A DNA stretch of 64,000 nt from CAVTWY01 sp963738615 (GCA_963738615.1 CAVTXI010000012.1:1674001-1738000), one strand, 5' to 3'; positions 37,324-46,986 are shown, numbered from the stretch's first letter. Translations and numbers: made by a program. The notes: generated from the sequence alone by a model not told the origin.

Positions 37324-37339
37324 TACGAACTAGTTAGTA
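37324..37339. promoter_or_regulatory. 16-bp palindromic operator candidate upstream of dctQ
   Basis: TACGAACT followed directly by AGTTAGTA is a palindrome with one mismatch, inside an AT-rich island (AATGTACGAACTAGTTAGTATT). It lies about 145 bases upstream of the dctQ start, between dctP2 and dctQ. Palindromes with an ACTAGT core are typical of TetR-type or similar dimeric repressors. The site suggests a second, internal promoter for the cluster. Confidence 0.5.
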
Positions 37340-37383
37340 TTGTCTTCGGGGATAACCCTGACCCATCAACACGACTGCCTACT

Positions 37384-38415
37384 TCACTTGGTGCCGCGCA
37401 GCTTGTTCAACTCGGCCATCGTCTCGTTCACCAGCGCTTCACCGATCTCTTTGGCGTACTTGTCGAACACCGGTTGGCTGCGGGTGCGCAGCTTGGCAAC
37501 TTCGTCGGCGGACAACTCGTGCACCGTCATGCCGCGCTTCTGCAACTCGGCCAGCGCCTTGGCGGCTTCGTCACGTGCGAACTTGCGTTGCAGCACAGCG
37601 GTTTCCTGGGCTGCGTCGCGCAGGATCTTCCGCTCGTCGGCAGACAGCTTGTCCCAGAACTTCTTCGCCACGATGACCGCCTGCGGCGTGTACATGTGGT
37701 TGGTCATCGTCAGGTGCTTGGACACCTCGTTGTACTTGCCGTCGGTGATGTTCAGCAGCGGATTCGTCATGCCGTCGATCGCACCCTGCTCGAGCGCGCC
37801 GTAGGTCTCGGTGAACGGCATCGGGATCGGGTTCGCGCCCCAGGCCGTGACAAGGTCGATGTAGATCTTGGTCGGGATCACGCGCAGCTTCACGCCCTTG
37901 AAGTCGTCGGCCTTGGCCACGGCCTTCTTTGCGGTGTGGATCTGGCGGAAGCCAAGGTCCCAGTAGGCCAGGCCGATCAGACCCTTCTCCTCGAGCTTGG
38001 CCAGCAGCTTCTTGCCCACCGGGCCGTCGGCGATGGCGTCGGCCTCACGCGCGTTGGCGAAGAGCCACGGCATGTCGAACAGCGTCATCTCCTTGACGTT
38101 GCCGGCCAGCAGGCTCGCGTTCATCACGTTCATTTCGATCGTGCCGCCCTGCATCGCCGAGACGATCTGGACGTCGGGGCCAAGGGTGCCGCCCGGGAAC
38201 GCGTTGACCTTCAGCTTGCCGCCGCTCTTGGCGGCCACCAGCTCGACGAACTTCTCGACGCCCCAGACCTGCGGGTGGCCCTTGTTGCTGGCCGAGGGGA
38301 ACTTGATCGTGCGCGACTCGATCTGCGCCTGCGCTGGCGCCACGGCGCCGAGCAGACCGATGGCAACACACAGTGCGGCCGCGACGACGCGGCGGCGGAC
38401 GAAGGGGAACGACAT
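37384..38415 (-). CDS. dctP: TRAP transporter solute receptor, DctP family (copy 2)
   Basis: A 343-residue periplasmic receptor with signal peptide RRRVVAAALCVAIGLLGAVA. Its core (GHPQVWGVEKFVELVAAKSG and NAFPGGTLGPDVQIVSAMQG) is closely similar to copy 1. The ligand-binding Arg segment is FKGVKLRVIPTKIYIDLV. It is the first gene of the catabolic cluster and is separated from dctQ by 205 bases that contain an operator candidate. Two receptors for one DctQM pair would widen the range of acids imported. An IclR gene is divergent. Confidence 0.9.
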   Translation of the reverse strand: MSFPFVRRRVVAAALCVAIGLLGAVAPAQAQIESRTIKFPSASNKGHPQVWGVEKFVELVAAKSGGKLKVNAFPGGTLGPDVQIVSAMQGGTIEMNVMNASLLAGNVKEMTLFDMPWLFANAREADAIADGPVGKKLLAKLEEKGLIGLAYWDLGFRQIHTAKKAVAKADDFKGVKLRVIPTKIYIDLVTAWGANPIPMPFTETYGALEQGAIDGMTNPLLNITDGKYNEVSKHLTMTNHMYTPQAVIVAKKFWDKLSADERKILRDAAQETAVLQRKFARDEAAKALAELQKRGMTVHELSADEVAKLRTRSQPVFDKYAKEIGEALVNETMAELNKLRGTK

Positions 38416-38573
38416 GACGAGGTCTCCTGGAGTAATCAATCGGGGGCGGTGCGGAAGGATCGGCGCGGACCACGGCGACGCGGTTCGCTGCCGGCCTCGC
38501 ACACCCGCCGCGAGGCCTGAGCGAACTCTAGGCATCGGCGCGCCGCGACGCCATGGTTCGCACACGCACGATC

Positions 38574-38588
38574 GTCCGAATATCGGAC
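38574..38588. promoter_or_regulatory. IclR-type operator candidate
   Basis: GTCCGA, ATA and TCGGAC form a perfect 15-base inverted repeat between the divergent dctP2 and IclR genes. It lies 158 bases from dctP2 and about 30 bases from the ATG of the regulator. IclR-family regulators of aromatic catabolism (PcaR/PobR type) bind similar short palindromes. Binding by the adjacent regulator is inferred. Confidence 0.55.
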
Positions 38589-38616
38589 AATGACTATTCG
38601 CTAATCGAACGAAAGT

Positions 38617-39404
38617 ATGGTTTCCCACTCGATCGATCCCGGCCTTCCCGATCGACGCGGCCGACCTCGTGTCGGGCCTCGGCCGCGGGCTCGTCGGTCC
38701 TCGAAGCCTTCGACGACGAACACTGGCGCATGACGATCGCGGCCGTGGCCGAGCGCACCGCCATCCCGCGTTCGGCCACCCGACGTCACCTGTTGAGCCT
38801 GTGCCACTTCGGCTACCTCGAAACCGACGGCCGCCAGTTCTGGCTGGGCCCGCGCGTGTTGCGACTGGGCCAGGGCTACCTCGACGCGGCGCGCGTGCCG
38901 CGACTGACGCGACCGTTCATCCAGTCGTTGTCGACGGCCACGGGCGAAACCGTCAACGTGAGCGCACTCGACGGCCATGAGGTCGTCTACCTGGCGCGCA
39001 GCAACAGCCCGCGCGTCGTGTCGATCGGCTTCCATGCCGGCGCGCGCGCCCCCGCGCACACCGTCAGCCCGGGCAGCGTGCTCGTGGCCGCGCTCGACGC
39101 GCGAGCACGCGCGGCCTGGCTCGACGAGCACGACTTCGCCGCCTTCACCGCGCGCACGGTCACCACCCGCGCCGCGTTCACCCGCCAGGTGCGTGCCGCC
39201 GGAGAGCAGGGCTACTGGATCTCGCAGGGTCAGCTCGACGCCGGCCTGATCGGCGTTGCCGTGGCGCTGCACGATCGGCGCGCGCGCTGTCGCGCGGCGG
39301 TCAGCATCACGCTGCAAAACCAGCCTTGGCCCGTCGAGCGCATCGAGGCCGAACTGCTGCCGAAACTGCGCGAAACCGCCGGGCAGCTGCGACCGATCCT
39401 TTGA
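38617..39404 (+). CDS. IclR-family regulator, PcaR/PobR-like (one frameshift near the start)
   Basis: A regulator of about 255 residues. The helix-turn-helix is in MTIAAVAERTAIPRSATRRH with HLLSLCHFGYLETDGRQFWL. The effector domain includes GETVNVSALDGHEVVYLARS, GARAPAHTVSPGSVLVAAL and the end WPVERIEAELLPKLRETAG. The canonical beginning (DLVSGLGRGL-SVLEAFDDEHW) is split between two frames by one extra base near 38692, so the true start is uncertain: ATG at 38617 or GTG at 38669. The type regulates protocatechuate, 4-hydroxybenzoate and quinate genes. Its divergent position makes it the likely regulator of the TRAP-quinate-lig cluster. Confidence 0.82.
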
Positions 39405-39424
39405 CCTGTGCCGTGCGCGCGCCG

Positions 39425-40180
39425 TCAACGCGTCACATAGCGCAGCAGCGTGTCGACGATCACATCGCGGCGCGCAGCGATCACGCCGGGCACCGCGGTG
39501 TCGCGACCGAAGATCTGCGCGAAGCTGTGGCGGTTGGCGACGTTGAAGAACGACAGCGCGCTGATCGACATGTGCAGGTCCACCGGGTCGAGCCCCGGGC
39601 GGAACACGCCGTCGCGCACGCCGCGCTGGTAGACCTCGCGCAGCCGGTCGATGGCGGGCACGTTGAGCTTGCCGATGACCTTGCTGCGCGCGAGGTACGC
39701 GCCCTTGAGGATGTTCTCGTTCATCACCAGGCGCACGAAGTCGGGGTTGCCGTACTGGTAGTCGACCGTGTGCGCAACCAGCTTGCGCAGCGCCGCCTCG
39801 GGTGGCAGGTCTTCGAGATGCAGGCCGGCTTCGATGGTACGGATGCGCCGGTACGCGTGCTCGAGCACCGCGAGGTACAGGCCTTCCTTGCTGCCGAAGT
39901 AGTAATAGATCATGCGCTTGCTGGTGCGCATGGCGTCGGCGATGGCGTCGATGCGCGCACCTGCCAAGCCGTGCTCCGAGAACTCGTGCGTCGCGACCTC
40001 GAGGATGTCGGCCATCGTCCGCTCGGGGTCGTTCGTGCGGGCCACGACCTTCGCCGAATGTGCGAGCCGGCACGGGGCTTGCGTCGGGGCTGCAGCGGAT
40101 CGCAACGGCAGCAGCGCGGGCCGATGCATCGCGCGCTTCGCGCCGACCGCGGCACGCGTGGTCCGCGTTGCGGTCTTCAT
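39425..40180 (-). CDS. TetR-family transcriptional regulator (paralogue 1)
   Basis: A TetR regulator with the helix-turn-helix in LAGARIDAIADAMRTSKRMI followed by YYYFGSKEGLYLAVLEHAYR and a helical effector domain. The open frame is 251 residues, but its first 55 are a basic, Ala-rich stretch without a family counterpart. The operator candidate at 40185-40202 lies only four bases before the ATG at 40180. The real start may therefore be an internal one (for example MADILEVATHEF). Its DNA-reading helix is nearly identical to that of the TetR at 54.9 kb. It is downstream of the cation transporter gene. Confidence 0.82.
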   Translation of the reverse strand: MKTATRTTRAAVGAKRAMHRPALLPLRSAAAPTQAPCRLAHSAKVVARTNDPERTMADILEVATHEFSEHGLAGARIDAIADAMRTSKRMIYYYFGSKEGLYLAVLEHAYRRIRTIEAGLHLEDLPPEAALRKLVAHTVDYQYGNPDFVRLVMNENILKGAYLARSKVIGKLNVPAIDRLREVYQRGVRDGVFRPGLDPVDLHMSISALSFFNVANRHSFAQIFGRDTAVPGVIAARRDVIVDTLLRYVTR

Positions 40181-40184
40181 CTCA

Positions 40185-40202
40185 ATGTACCGAACGGTTC
40201 AT
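40185..40202. promoter_or_regulatory. TetR operator candidate, copy 1
   Basis: ATGTACCGAACGGTTCAT, a hyphenated palindrome around ACCG-AA-CGGT, lies directly in front of the TetR gene and covers the stop codon of the upstream transporter gene. Two further copies with 16 and 15 of 18 matches lie at 61867-61908. Autoregulation by the TetR is the simplest reading. Confidence 0.65.
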
Positions 40203-41121
40203 TCGCGCATTATGGTCACGCTCGGTCCGATCACGTCGCGCTCGTCACCGACGTGCGCCTCGACGTCGGTCGGCAGCAACTGGATCGTTGCGCGCAGGCC
40301 CGGTACCTGGCTGATCAACGCCATCTCGACCGCCGCGCGCAGTGCCGCGGCGCGCTGCAGCGTCCAGCCCGGCGGCATGTGCATGTGCAGGTCGACGAAG
40401 CGGCGCTGACCGGCGCGGCGCGTGCTGACGTGGTCGAAGCGGATCGTGCCGGGCTGCGCGAAGCCGTCGAGCACACCCATGGATCGCGGCCTGCACGTCG
40501 GGCTCGACGGCCATGTCCATCAGGCCGTCGGACGAACGCCGCACGAGCGAGAAGCCTTCGCGCGCGACATTGGCGGCCACCATGATCGCGACCACCGGGT
40601 CCAGCCACAACCATCCCGTGGCCTTCGCCAGCAGCAGCCCGACGACCACGCCGACCAACGTCCAGACGTCGGTGAACAGGTGCCGCGCATCGCCCTCGAG
40701 CGCCATCGACCGGTGCTCGCGCGCCTTGCGCAGCATCGCGTACGCCAGCACGCCGTTGAGCACCGACGCGCCGACGCTGAGCGCCAAGCCGAGGTTCACA
40801 GCGCCCGATCTCGCGCGGCGCGATCAGGCGTTGCACCGCAGCCCAGACGATCGCGAGCGCGGCGATGAAGATCAGGATGCCCTCGAAGCCGCTCGAGAAG
40901 TACTCGGCCTTGTGATGGCCGTAAGGGTGGCCTTCGTCGGCCGGCCGCGCCGCCACGGTCACCATCCACAACGCGAAGGTGGCGCCCGCAAGGTTCACCA
41001 CCGACTCCATCGCATCGGACAGCAGGCTGACCGAGTCGGTCACCCACCACGCGGCGGTCTTGAGCGCGATCGTCGCGAGGGCGACGACGACCGACAGCCG
41101 GAGATACAGCGCGACCTGCAC
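40199..41121 (-). CDS. Cation diffusion facilitator family metal transporter (frameshifted)
   Basis: A CDF exporter of about 305 residues, spread over three frames by indels near 40800 and 40480. The first part carries the metal-site motif LLSDAMESVVNLAG in helix 2 and the cytoplasmic motif GHPYGHHKAEYFSSGFEG. The second part gives ALEGDARHLFTDVWTLVGV with the paired helix-5 residues. The last part is the soluble domain with RFVDLHMHMPPGWTL. The likely start is the GTG at 41121. It exports divalent metals such as zinc or iron. It is followed by the TetR gene and preceded by tyrS, all on the minus strand. Confidence 0.82.
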
Positions 41122-41130
41122 GCGCGAACG

Positions 41131-42353
41131 TCAGCCGCGCAGCGTCACGCGCGCGAACTTGCGCTTGCCGACCTGCAAGACGAAGGTGCCGGCGTCGACC
41201 TTCAGACCCTTGTCGGACACCGCGGCTCCGTCGATGCGTACGCCGCCTTGCTCGACCAGCCGAAGCGCCTCGGTCGTGCTGGGGGCCAGCCGCGCCTGCT
41301 TCAGCAACTGCCCGATCGCCAGCGGCGCGCCTGCCAACTCGATCGCCTCGATGTCTTCGGGCACGCCGCCGCGGCTGCGCAGCACGAAGTCTTCGGCCGC
41401 ACGTGCGCCCGCAGCCGCGCTATGGAAGCGCGCGGTGATCTCGCGCGCCAGCGCGTCTTTCGCGTCGCGCGGGTTGCGGCCGGCGTCGACTTCGCGCCTT
41501 CAGCGCGCCAACCTCGGCCGGGCGTGCCGAACGACAGCAGCGGGTACCAGCGCCACATCAGCTCGTCGCTGATGCTCATCACCTTCGCAGTACATCGTGT
41601 TCGCGTCTTCGGTGATGCCGACGTAGTTGCCCTTCGACTTCGACATCTTCTCGACGCCGTCCAGCCCCACGAGCAACGGCATCGTCAGGATGCACTGCGG
41701 CTCCTGGCCGGCGTCGGCCTGAAGCTGGCGCCCCATCAGCAGGTTGAACTTCTGGTCGGTGCCGCCAAGCTCGAGGTCGCTGCGCAGCGCCACCGAGTCA
41801 TAGCCCTGCATCAGCGGATACAGGAACTCGTGCACGCTGATCGGCGTGCCCGCGGCGAAACGTTTGGCGAAGTCGTCGCGTTCCATCATGCGCGCCACGG
41901 TCGCCTTGGCCGCCAACTTGATCATGCCTTGCGCACCCAGCGGGTCGCTCCACTCGCTGTTGTAGCGAACCTCGGCACGGTCGATGTCGAGCACCATGCG
42001 CAGCTGATCGAAGTAGGTCTTGGCGTTGGCCTGGATCTGCTCGCGCGTCAGCGGCGGGCGCGTGGTGTTGCGGCCCGACGGGTCGCCGATCAGCGTCGTG
42101 AAGTCGCCGATCAGCGGGATCACCGTGTGCCCCAGGTCCTGGAGCTGGCGCATCTTGTTGAAGACGACCGTGTGGCCCAGGTGCAGGTCGGGCGCCGTGG
42201 GGTCCAGGCCGAACTTGATGCGCAGCGGCGTGCCCGTGGCTTCCGAGCGCGCCAGCTTGCGCAACCACTCGTCCTGCGGCAGCAGTTCCTCGACGCCGCG
42301 CAGCGACGTCGCCAGCGCTTCGCGCACGCGATCGGTGACGGGTGGTCGGTCAT
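41131..42353 (-). CDS. tyrS: Tyrosyl-tRNA synthetase (frameshifted)
   Basis: A class I aminoacyl-tRNA synthetase of about 405 residues. The HIGH-type motif is in DLHLGHTVV, the KMSKS loop in VEKMSKSKGNYVG, and the carboxy-terminal S4-like RNA-binding part is RLVEQGGVRIDGAAVSDKG. Indels near 42335, 41585 and 41505 break the frame. One deleted base after MTDHP joins it to VTDRVREALATSLRG, giving the start at 42353. A longer start near 42418 (MSANVNDGRVAAT) is also possible, since many Burkholderiales have such an extension. It is divergent from the M23 peptidase gene. Confidence 0.9.
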
Positions 42354-42648
42354 TCGGTGGCCGTGACAGGGTGCTCGGAGGTCGCGGCCACGCGGCCGTC
42401 GTTGACGTTTGCTGACATTATTTCGAGGCGCGCAGAGGGACTTGTACGCAGGGACACAGGGTCACGATCGTTACACTTCCATCCGCTGTACATGCCCTGT
42501 CGCGCATGCTCAGGCTGTGTTCGATGGTGATACGTCGAACCCTCCAGCCGAAGCCGCTCGTCGCGGTCGTGTGCGGTCCAAAGCCCGAGGATTCTATCGG
42601 CGGCCCTCACCGCCCCTGGCCCGCGCCGGACCTACGAAGTCGCACACG
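42354..42648. other. Divergent upstream region of tyrS and the M23 peptidase gene
   Basis: About 295 bases with no convincing gene. It must hold the promoters of both divergent genes. I could not fix a sigma-70 promoter with confidence, and no T-box or other riboswitch-like structure was recognised. The first part may encode an amino-terminal extension of TyrS. Confidence 0.5.
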
Positions 42649-44062
42649 ATGAACCGCCCTGCCCGCAGCGTCTCGCTTTCTTCGCGACTCGAGCGTCGCC
42701 TTCATGCGGGCACCGAGCGGGCCCTCGAGTTTGTCGAACGCAAACCGCGGTTGCTGTCGGCGGTGCTGATGGGGTCACTCGCCACCTTCGGCGCCACGGC
42801 CTTCGGTGTTGCGCCGGTCACACCGCGAGCCGGTCGCTGCCGCCGCACCGCATCGTCGTCGAGGCGCTGCCCTTGCTCGAACTGGCGCGGCAGCGCGAAG
42901 CGCTCGAGCAGCACGACACGCACTGGTACCGCTCGACCGAGACGCGCGCGGGCGACACCATGGCGTCGCTGTTCGCGCGCCTGGGTGTACTCGACAACGC
43001 CGCGCTCGTCGCAGCCACGCGTGACCCGCACGCGAAGCGCCTGCTCGAAGGCCGTGCCGGCAAGCGCATTCGCTCGAGCACCGACGAGCGCGGTCGACTG
43101 CTGGAACTGGTCGCGCGGCTTCCGGCGCGCGACAGCAGCCAGAGCCTGACCCACTTCACGCGGCTGACGCTTGCGCGACGGGCCCGAAGGCCTTCAGTCG
43201 CTGGTCGAGACCGTGCCCTTGGGCAAAGGCACGCGCATGGCCAGCGGCACGATCCGCAGCACGCTGTTCGCGGCCACCGACGCGGTCGACCTGCCCGACA
43301 CGGTCGCGATGCAGATCGCCGACATCTTCGCCAACGAGATCGACTTCCACCGCGAACTGCGTCGCGGCGACACCTTCCGCGTCGTCTACGAAACGCCGAT
43401 GGCCGACGACGAGCCCGCCACGTGGACGGGCGGCGGCGGCCGCGTGCTGGCGGCCGAGTTCGTCAACAAGGGCCGCAAGCATCGACGCCGTCTGGTATCA
43501 GAACGAGCAGGGCCGCGGCCAGTACTTCGACTTTCAGGGCCAGAGCCGGCGCAGCGCCTTCCTCGCAAGCCCGCTCGAGTTCTCACGCGTGACCTCGGGC
43601 TTCTCGATGCGCATGCACCCGATCCTGAAGTCGTGGCGCCAGCACCTGGGTATCGACTACGCGGCGCCGGCCGGCACCGCGGTGCGCACGGTCGGCGACG
43701 GCACGATCGAGTTCGCAGGCGTGCAGCGCGGCTACGGCAACGTGGTCATCGTCAAACACAGCCAGCAGCGCACGCACGCTCTACGCGCACCTGAGCCGCA
43801 TCGACGTGGGCCAAGGGCAAACCGTGAACCAGGGCGACCGCATCGGCGCGGTCGGCTCCACCGGTTGGTCCACCGGCCCGCATCTGCACTTCGAGTTCAA
43901 AGTCGCAGGCGAGCACCAGGACCCGCTGACCATCGCCAAGGCGGCCGAGACGGTGCGCTGTCGGCGCGCGACCGCAAGGCCTTCGCCTCGCTGTCGCAGG
44001 GCTACACGCACCAGCTGCAGGTTGCGTCCACGCTCGCCGACGCACGCACGCGCGGCGACTGA
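42649..44062 (+). CDS. M23-family peptidoglycan endopeptidase, MepM-like (frameshifted)
   Basis: A murein hydrolase of about 460 residues in three frames. The amino end has one membrane anchor (LLSAVLMGSLATFGATAFGV). A helical, OapA-like region follows (ETRAGDTMASLFARLGVLD). The LytM domain shows the zinc motif HPILKSWRQHLGIDYAAPAG and, in another frame, the HLHFEF motif after GSTGWSTGP. Indels lie near 42835, 43165, 43480, 43775 and 43960. The order next to anmK, erpA and the ribosomal genes is the usual one in Burkholderiales. It cuts peptide cross-links in the periplasm. Confidence 0.85.
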
Positions 44063-44082
44063 TCGCGCCACCTGCGTCTCGC

Positions 44083-45253
44083 ATGGCGCGATACATCGGC
44101 CTGATGGTCGGGCACGTCGCTCGACGGTGTTGATGCCGTGCTGGTGGATTTCGATGACACCGATGGCGGCAACGGCAACGCACGCGGGATGCGCGTCGAA
44201 GGCCATGTACATCAACCCTACGACGCGCGCCTGCGCGAACAGCTGATGGCGCTGCAGTCGTCGGGCGAAGACGAGCTTCACCGCGCTGCCCTGGCCGCGA
44301 ACGCAGTCGCACGTGCCTATGCGGCGTGCGTCGACGAGGTGATCGCGAAAGCCGGTGTCGAGCGCGCGTCGATCACGGCACTGGCTGCGCACGGCCAGAC
44401 CGTGCGCCATCGCCCGCGCGAGTTCGACGGCGTGGGCTACACCGCGCAACTGCTGAACGCGGCGTTGCTGGCCGAGTGGGTCGGTATCGATGTGGTCGCT
44501 GATCTGCGCAGTCGGGACGTTGCCGCGGGTGGCCAAGGCGCGCCACTCGTGCCGGCGTTCCATGCCTGGGTATTCAGCGACCGTGGGACCGGTGGCACCA
44601 CCCCGACCACAACACGCGCGGTACTCAACCTGGGCGGCATGGCCAACCTGAGCCTGCTGCACGCGGGCGGGCACGTGTCGGGGTTCGACACAGGCCCCGG
44701 CGGCGCGCTGCTGGACGCGTGGTGCCAACGTCACCGCGGCAGACCCTTTGACGACGGCGGGCGATGGGCGGCGTCGGGCAAGGTGCAACCCAAGTTGCTC
44801 CAGGCCATACTGGCGCAGCCGTTCTTCGCCCTGCCGCCGCCCCGCAGCACCGGTCGCAACGTCTTTCATCCTGGATGGGTCGACGAGTTGGTCCACCGCC
44901 AGCAGCACGTGCAACACAGCGCACTGGACCCGGTCGACGTACAGGCGACGCTGGCCGAGTTGACTGCCGCCAGCGTTGCCGACGCGCTGCTTCGACACGC
45001 CAATGACACGACCGCGCTGATCGCCTGCGGCGGTGGCGCGCGTAACGCCGACCTGCTTGCGCGGCTCCGCCAGCGCTTGCCGCAGGTCAACGTGTCCACG
45101 AGCGCCGACCACGACATCCCCGTCGATCAAGTCGAGGCGCTAGCCTTCGCCTGGCTGGCGCACCGCTTCAAGCTTGGGCTGCCGGGCAATCTGCCTGCCG
45201 TGACAGGCGCGGCGGGCCCAAGACGGCTAGGGGCGCTATACCCGGGGCGCTGA
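44083..45253 (+). CDS. anmK: Anhydro-N-acetylmuramic acid kinase (one frameshift)
   Basis: A sugar kinase of the actin-like ATPase fold, about 385 residues, which recycles anhydro-MurNAc from peptidoglycan turnover. The amino end MARYIGLM-SGTSLDGVDAVL is recovered by removing one G near 44105. The rest is open: AAHGQTVRHRP, DVVADLRSRDVAAGGQGAPL with the catalytic Asp, VLNLGGMANLS and FDTGPGGALLDAWC. It follows the M23 peptidase gene by 20 bases, which links wall cutting and wall recycling. A terminator follows. Confidence 0.9.
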
Positions 45254-45278
45254 TGGTTGCCGCCATGCGTCGTTCAAC

Positions 45279-45306
45279 AAAAAGGGCCCTCGAGGGGCCC
45301 ATCTTT
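45279..45306. terminator. Bidirectional rho-independent terminator
   Basis: AAAAA, the stem GGGCCCTC / GAGGGGCCC (one bulged G) and ATCTTT stand between the convergent anmK and erpA genes. The A and T runs on both sides allow termination from either direction. Confidence 0.75.
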
Positions 45307-45321
45307 ACGCGCGCAGAAACC

Positions 45322-45699
45322 TCAGGCGCTGAACGACGAACCGCAGCCGCAGGTCGTGGTGGCGTTGGGGTTCTTGATGACGAACTGCGCACCTTGGAGA
45401 TCGTCTTTGTAGTCGATCTCGGCACCCATCAGGTACTGCAGGCTCATCGCGTCGATCAACAGCGTGACGCCGTTCTTCTCCATCGCCGTGTCGTCGTCGT
45501 TGACGACTTCGTCGAAGGTGAAGCCGTACTGGAAGCCCGAGCAGCCACCGCCCTGCACGAACACGCGCAGCTTGAGGTCGGGGTTGCCTTCTTCGTCGAC
45601 CAGTTCCTTCACCTTTCCAGCCGCGCTGTCGGTGAAGACGATCGGTGCAGGCGGCGCGTCGGAGGTGGCGGGTCGCAGGGCTTCGGTGACGGCGTTCAT
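45322..45699 (-). CDS. erpA: Iron-sulfur cluster insertion protein ErpA
   Basis: A 125-residue A-type carrier protein for [Fe-S] clusters. The three cluster-binding cysteines are Cys53 in GGGCSGFQYGF, and Cys117 and Cys119 in TTCGCGSSFSA. The ATG at 45699 (MNAVTEALRPATS) was preferred to the ATG 15 codons upstream because the family starts there. The upstream gene is bactofilin, 46 bases away, on the same strand. Confidence 0.93.
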   Translation of the reverse strand: MNAVTEALRPATSDAPPAPIVFTDSAAGKVKELVDEEGNPDLKLRVFVQGGGCSGFQYGFTFDEVVNDDDTAMEKNGVTLLIDAMSLQYLMGAEIDYKDDLQGAQFVIKNPNATTTCGCGSSFSA

Positions 45700-45745
45700 G
45701 AGCAGGGCTCCAGGGGGCGCACCGGACGAGCGGTGCAGTTGCATG

Positions 45746-46148
45746 TTATCCGCTGGCCGACCCGGCCAGATCAGGGGTCGAACGCTCGTTCACGTCCAAC
45801 GGCCTCAATTCTCCTGAAATGGAGGCACCCTTGTGCATTTCCAGGGCTTCGTAGAGGACATCGCCGTCAATACGCGCACTCGGTTGAAGGTCGAGCAGTT
45901 CGTGGGACTCGACCGGGCCGCTCACCTGCCCGCTGATGATCACGTGGCCGCCCTTGACCTTGCCCTCGATGCGGGCCTTCTCTCCGATCACCACAAGACT
46001 GGGCGACGGGCCTGCGGCGATCACGTCGCCGTGAACATCGACCGTCGATGCGGATGCCGTCGGTGAACCGCAGCTCGCCGGTGATCGTGCTGCCTTCACT
46101 GACGACGTTGCGGATGGGAGGCGGCTTGCGCCTGCCCTGGAACCACAT
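45746..46148 (-). CDS. Bactofilin (polymer-forming cytoskeletal protein, one frameshift)
   Basis: A short beta-helical polymer-forming protein of about 133 residues (PF04519). The first part is PIRNVVSEGSTITGELRFTD. After an extra base near 46047 it continues with VDVHGDVIAAG, ARIEGKVKGGHVIISGQVSG and ARIDGDVLYEALEMHKGASI, the repeated GxI-G pattern of the family. Bactofilins form membrane-associated filaments that position cell-wall enzymes; the neighbouring M23 peptidase and anmK fit that theme. It lies 31 bases after the DUF6776 gene. Confidence 0.88.
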
Positions 46149-46179
46149 GCGGTGGCGCTCCTGGTGTGAACGTGCTGCG

Positions 46180-46901
46180 TCAGAACCTGGCTTGCTGCGA
46201 ACTTCGCACGACGCCGCCAGCATCCAGCACACGGGCCTGGACGAGTTTAACGACCAAGTTGACGGGTACGTCGATGGTCCCCTCCAGACGCGCGGATGTC
46301 TTCACGGCACAGCGACTTGGCGCCACCCACCGCGGCCTGGCTCCACGGTTTGCCGTCGAGCGAGCCGGTGACCGTCAGGTCATAGCGCCCGCTGAAGTCG
46401 GCGCGACCCTTGCCGCTCTGAGTCACCAGCAGCAGGTACTGCAAGCTGGCCCGGCGCCGTCGCTTCGACCTGGAAGCCGCGGATCGCGATGCCTTCGCCA
46501 GGCGCGGGCAGCAGCCGTTCGTAGAAGCCCAGATCGGCCTTCAACGCCTGGATCTCGGCCTCGGAGTCCTTGATCTGCTGCGCCAGCCGATCCTGCGTGG
46601 TCCGCTCGGCCTTCATCAGGCTGTCGGCCGTGTCGGCGATCGACTGGGCCTTGTCGCGATCCTTGCGAAGCTGGGCCAGTTCTTGCCGCCGCCGGGCGAC
46701 ATCTTCGGTGCTGATGATCTCGCCCCCACGCTGGAGGGTGATGTACTGCCGACTGAACTCGTAGGCCCAGACCATCAATGCCGCGGACACACCCAGCAGC
46801 ATCGCGGTGGCGGCCCAACGCAACGGCCACGGCACGTGACGACGGACGATGACGCGAGGGCCACCTCCGAAGATGCGGCGTCGCAGTTGCTTCCAGCGCA
46901 T
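46180..46901 (-). CDS. DUF6776-family membrane-anchored coiled-coil protein (frameshifted)
   Basis: A protein of about 240 residues. One membrane segment (RWAATAMLLGVSAALMVWAY) follows a basic amino end. Next comes a long coiled coil (DVARRRQELAQLRKDRDKAQ ... SLMKAERTTQDRLAQQIKDS). The carboxy domain is beta-rich and shifts frame near 46450: FYERLLPAPGEGIAIRGFQV, then QYLLLVTQSGKGRADFSG. The corrected end is GGVVRSSQQARF at 46180. The family is typical of Betaproteobacteria and sits between rpsI and bactofilin. Its function is not known, but the topology suggests a periplasmic partner in the envelope. Confidence 0.82.
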
Positions 46902-46986
46902 CGTCGTGATCGGCAGGCTGGCACTGACACGCCCCGCCTTGCGGCGGTACGAAGTCAGTGCCTGGTGGGGCCGGTGGGACCGGCGC

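Noticed and set aside
42350..42610. 86-codon minus-strand frame upstream of tyrS
   Set aside because: Only its last part could be an extension of TyrS; the rest has no features and no separate start signal.
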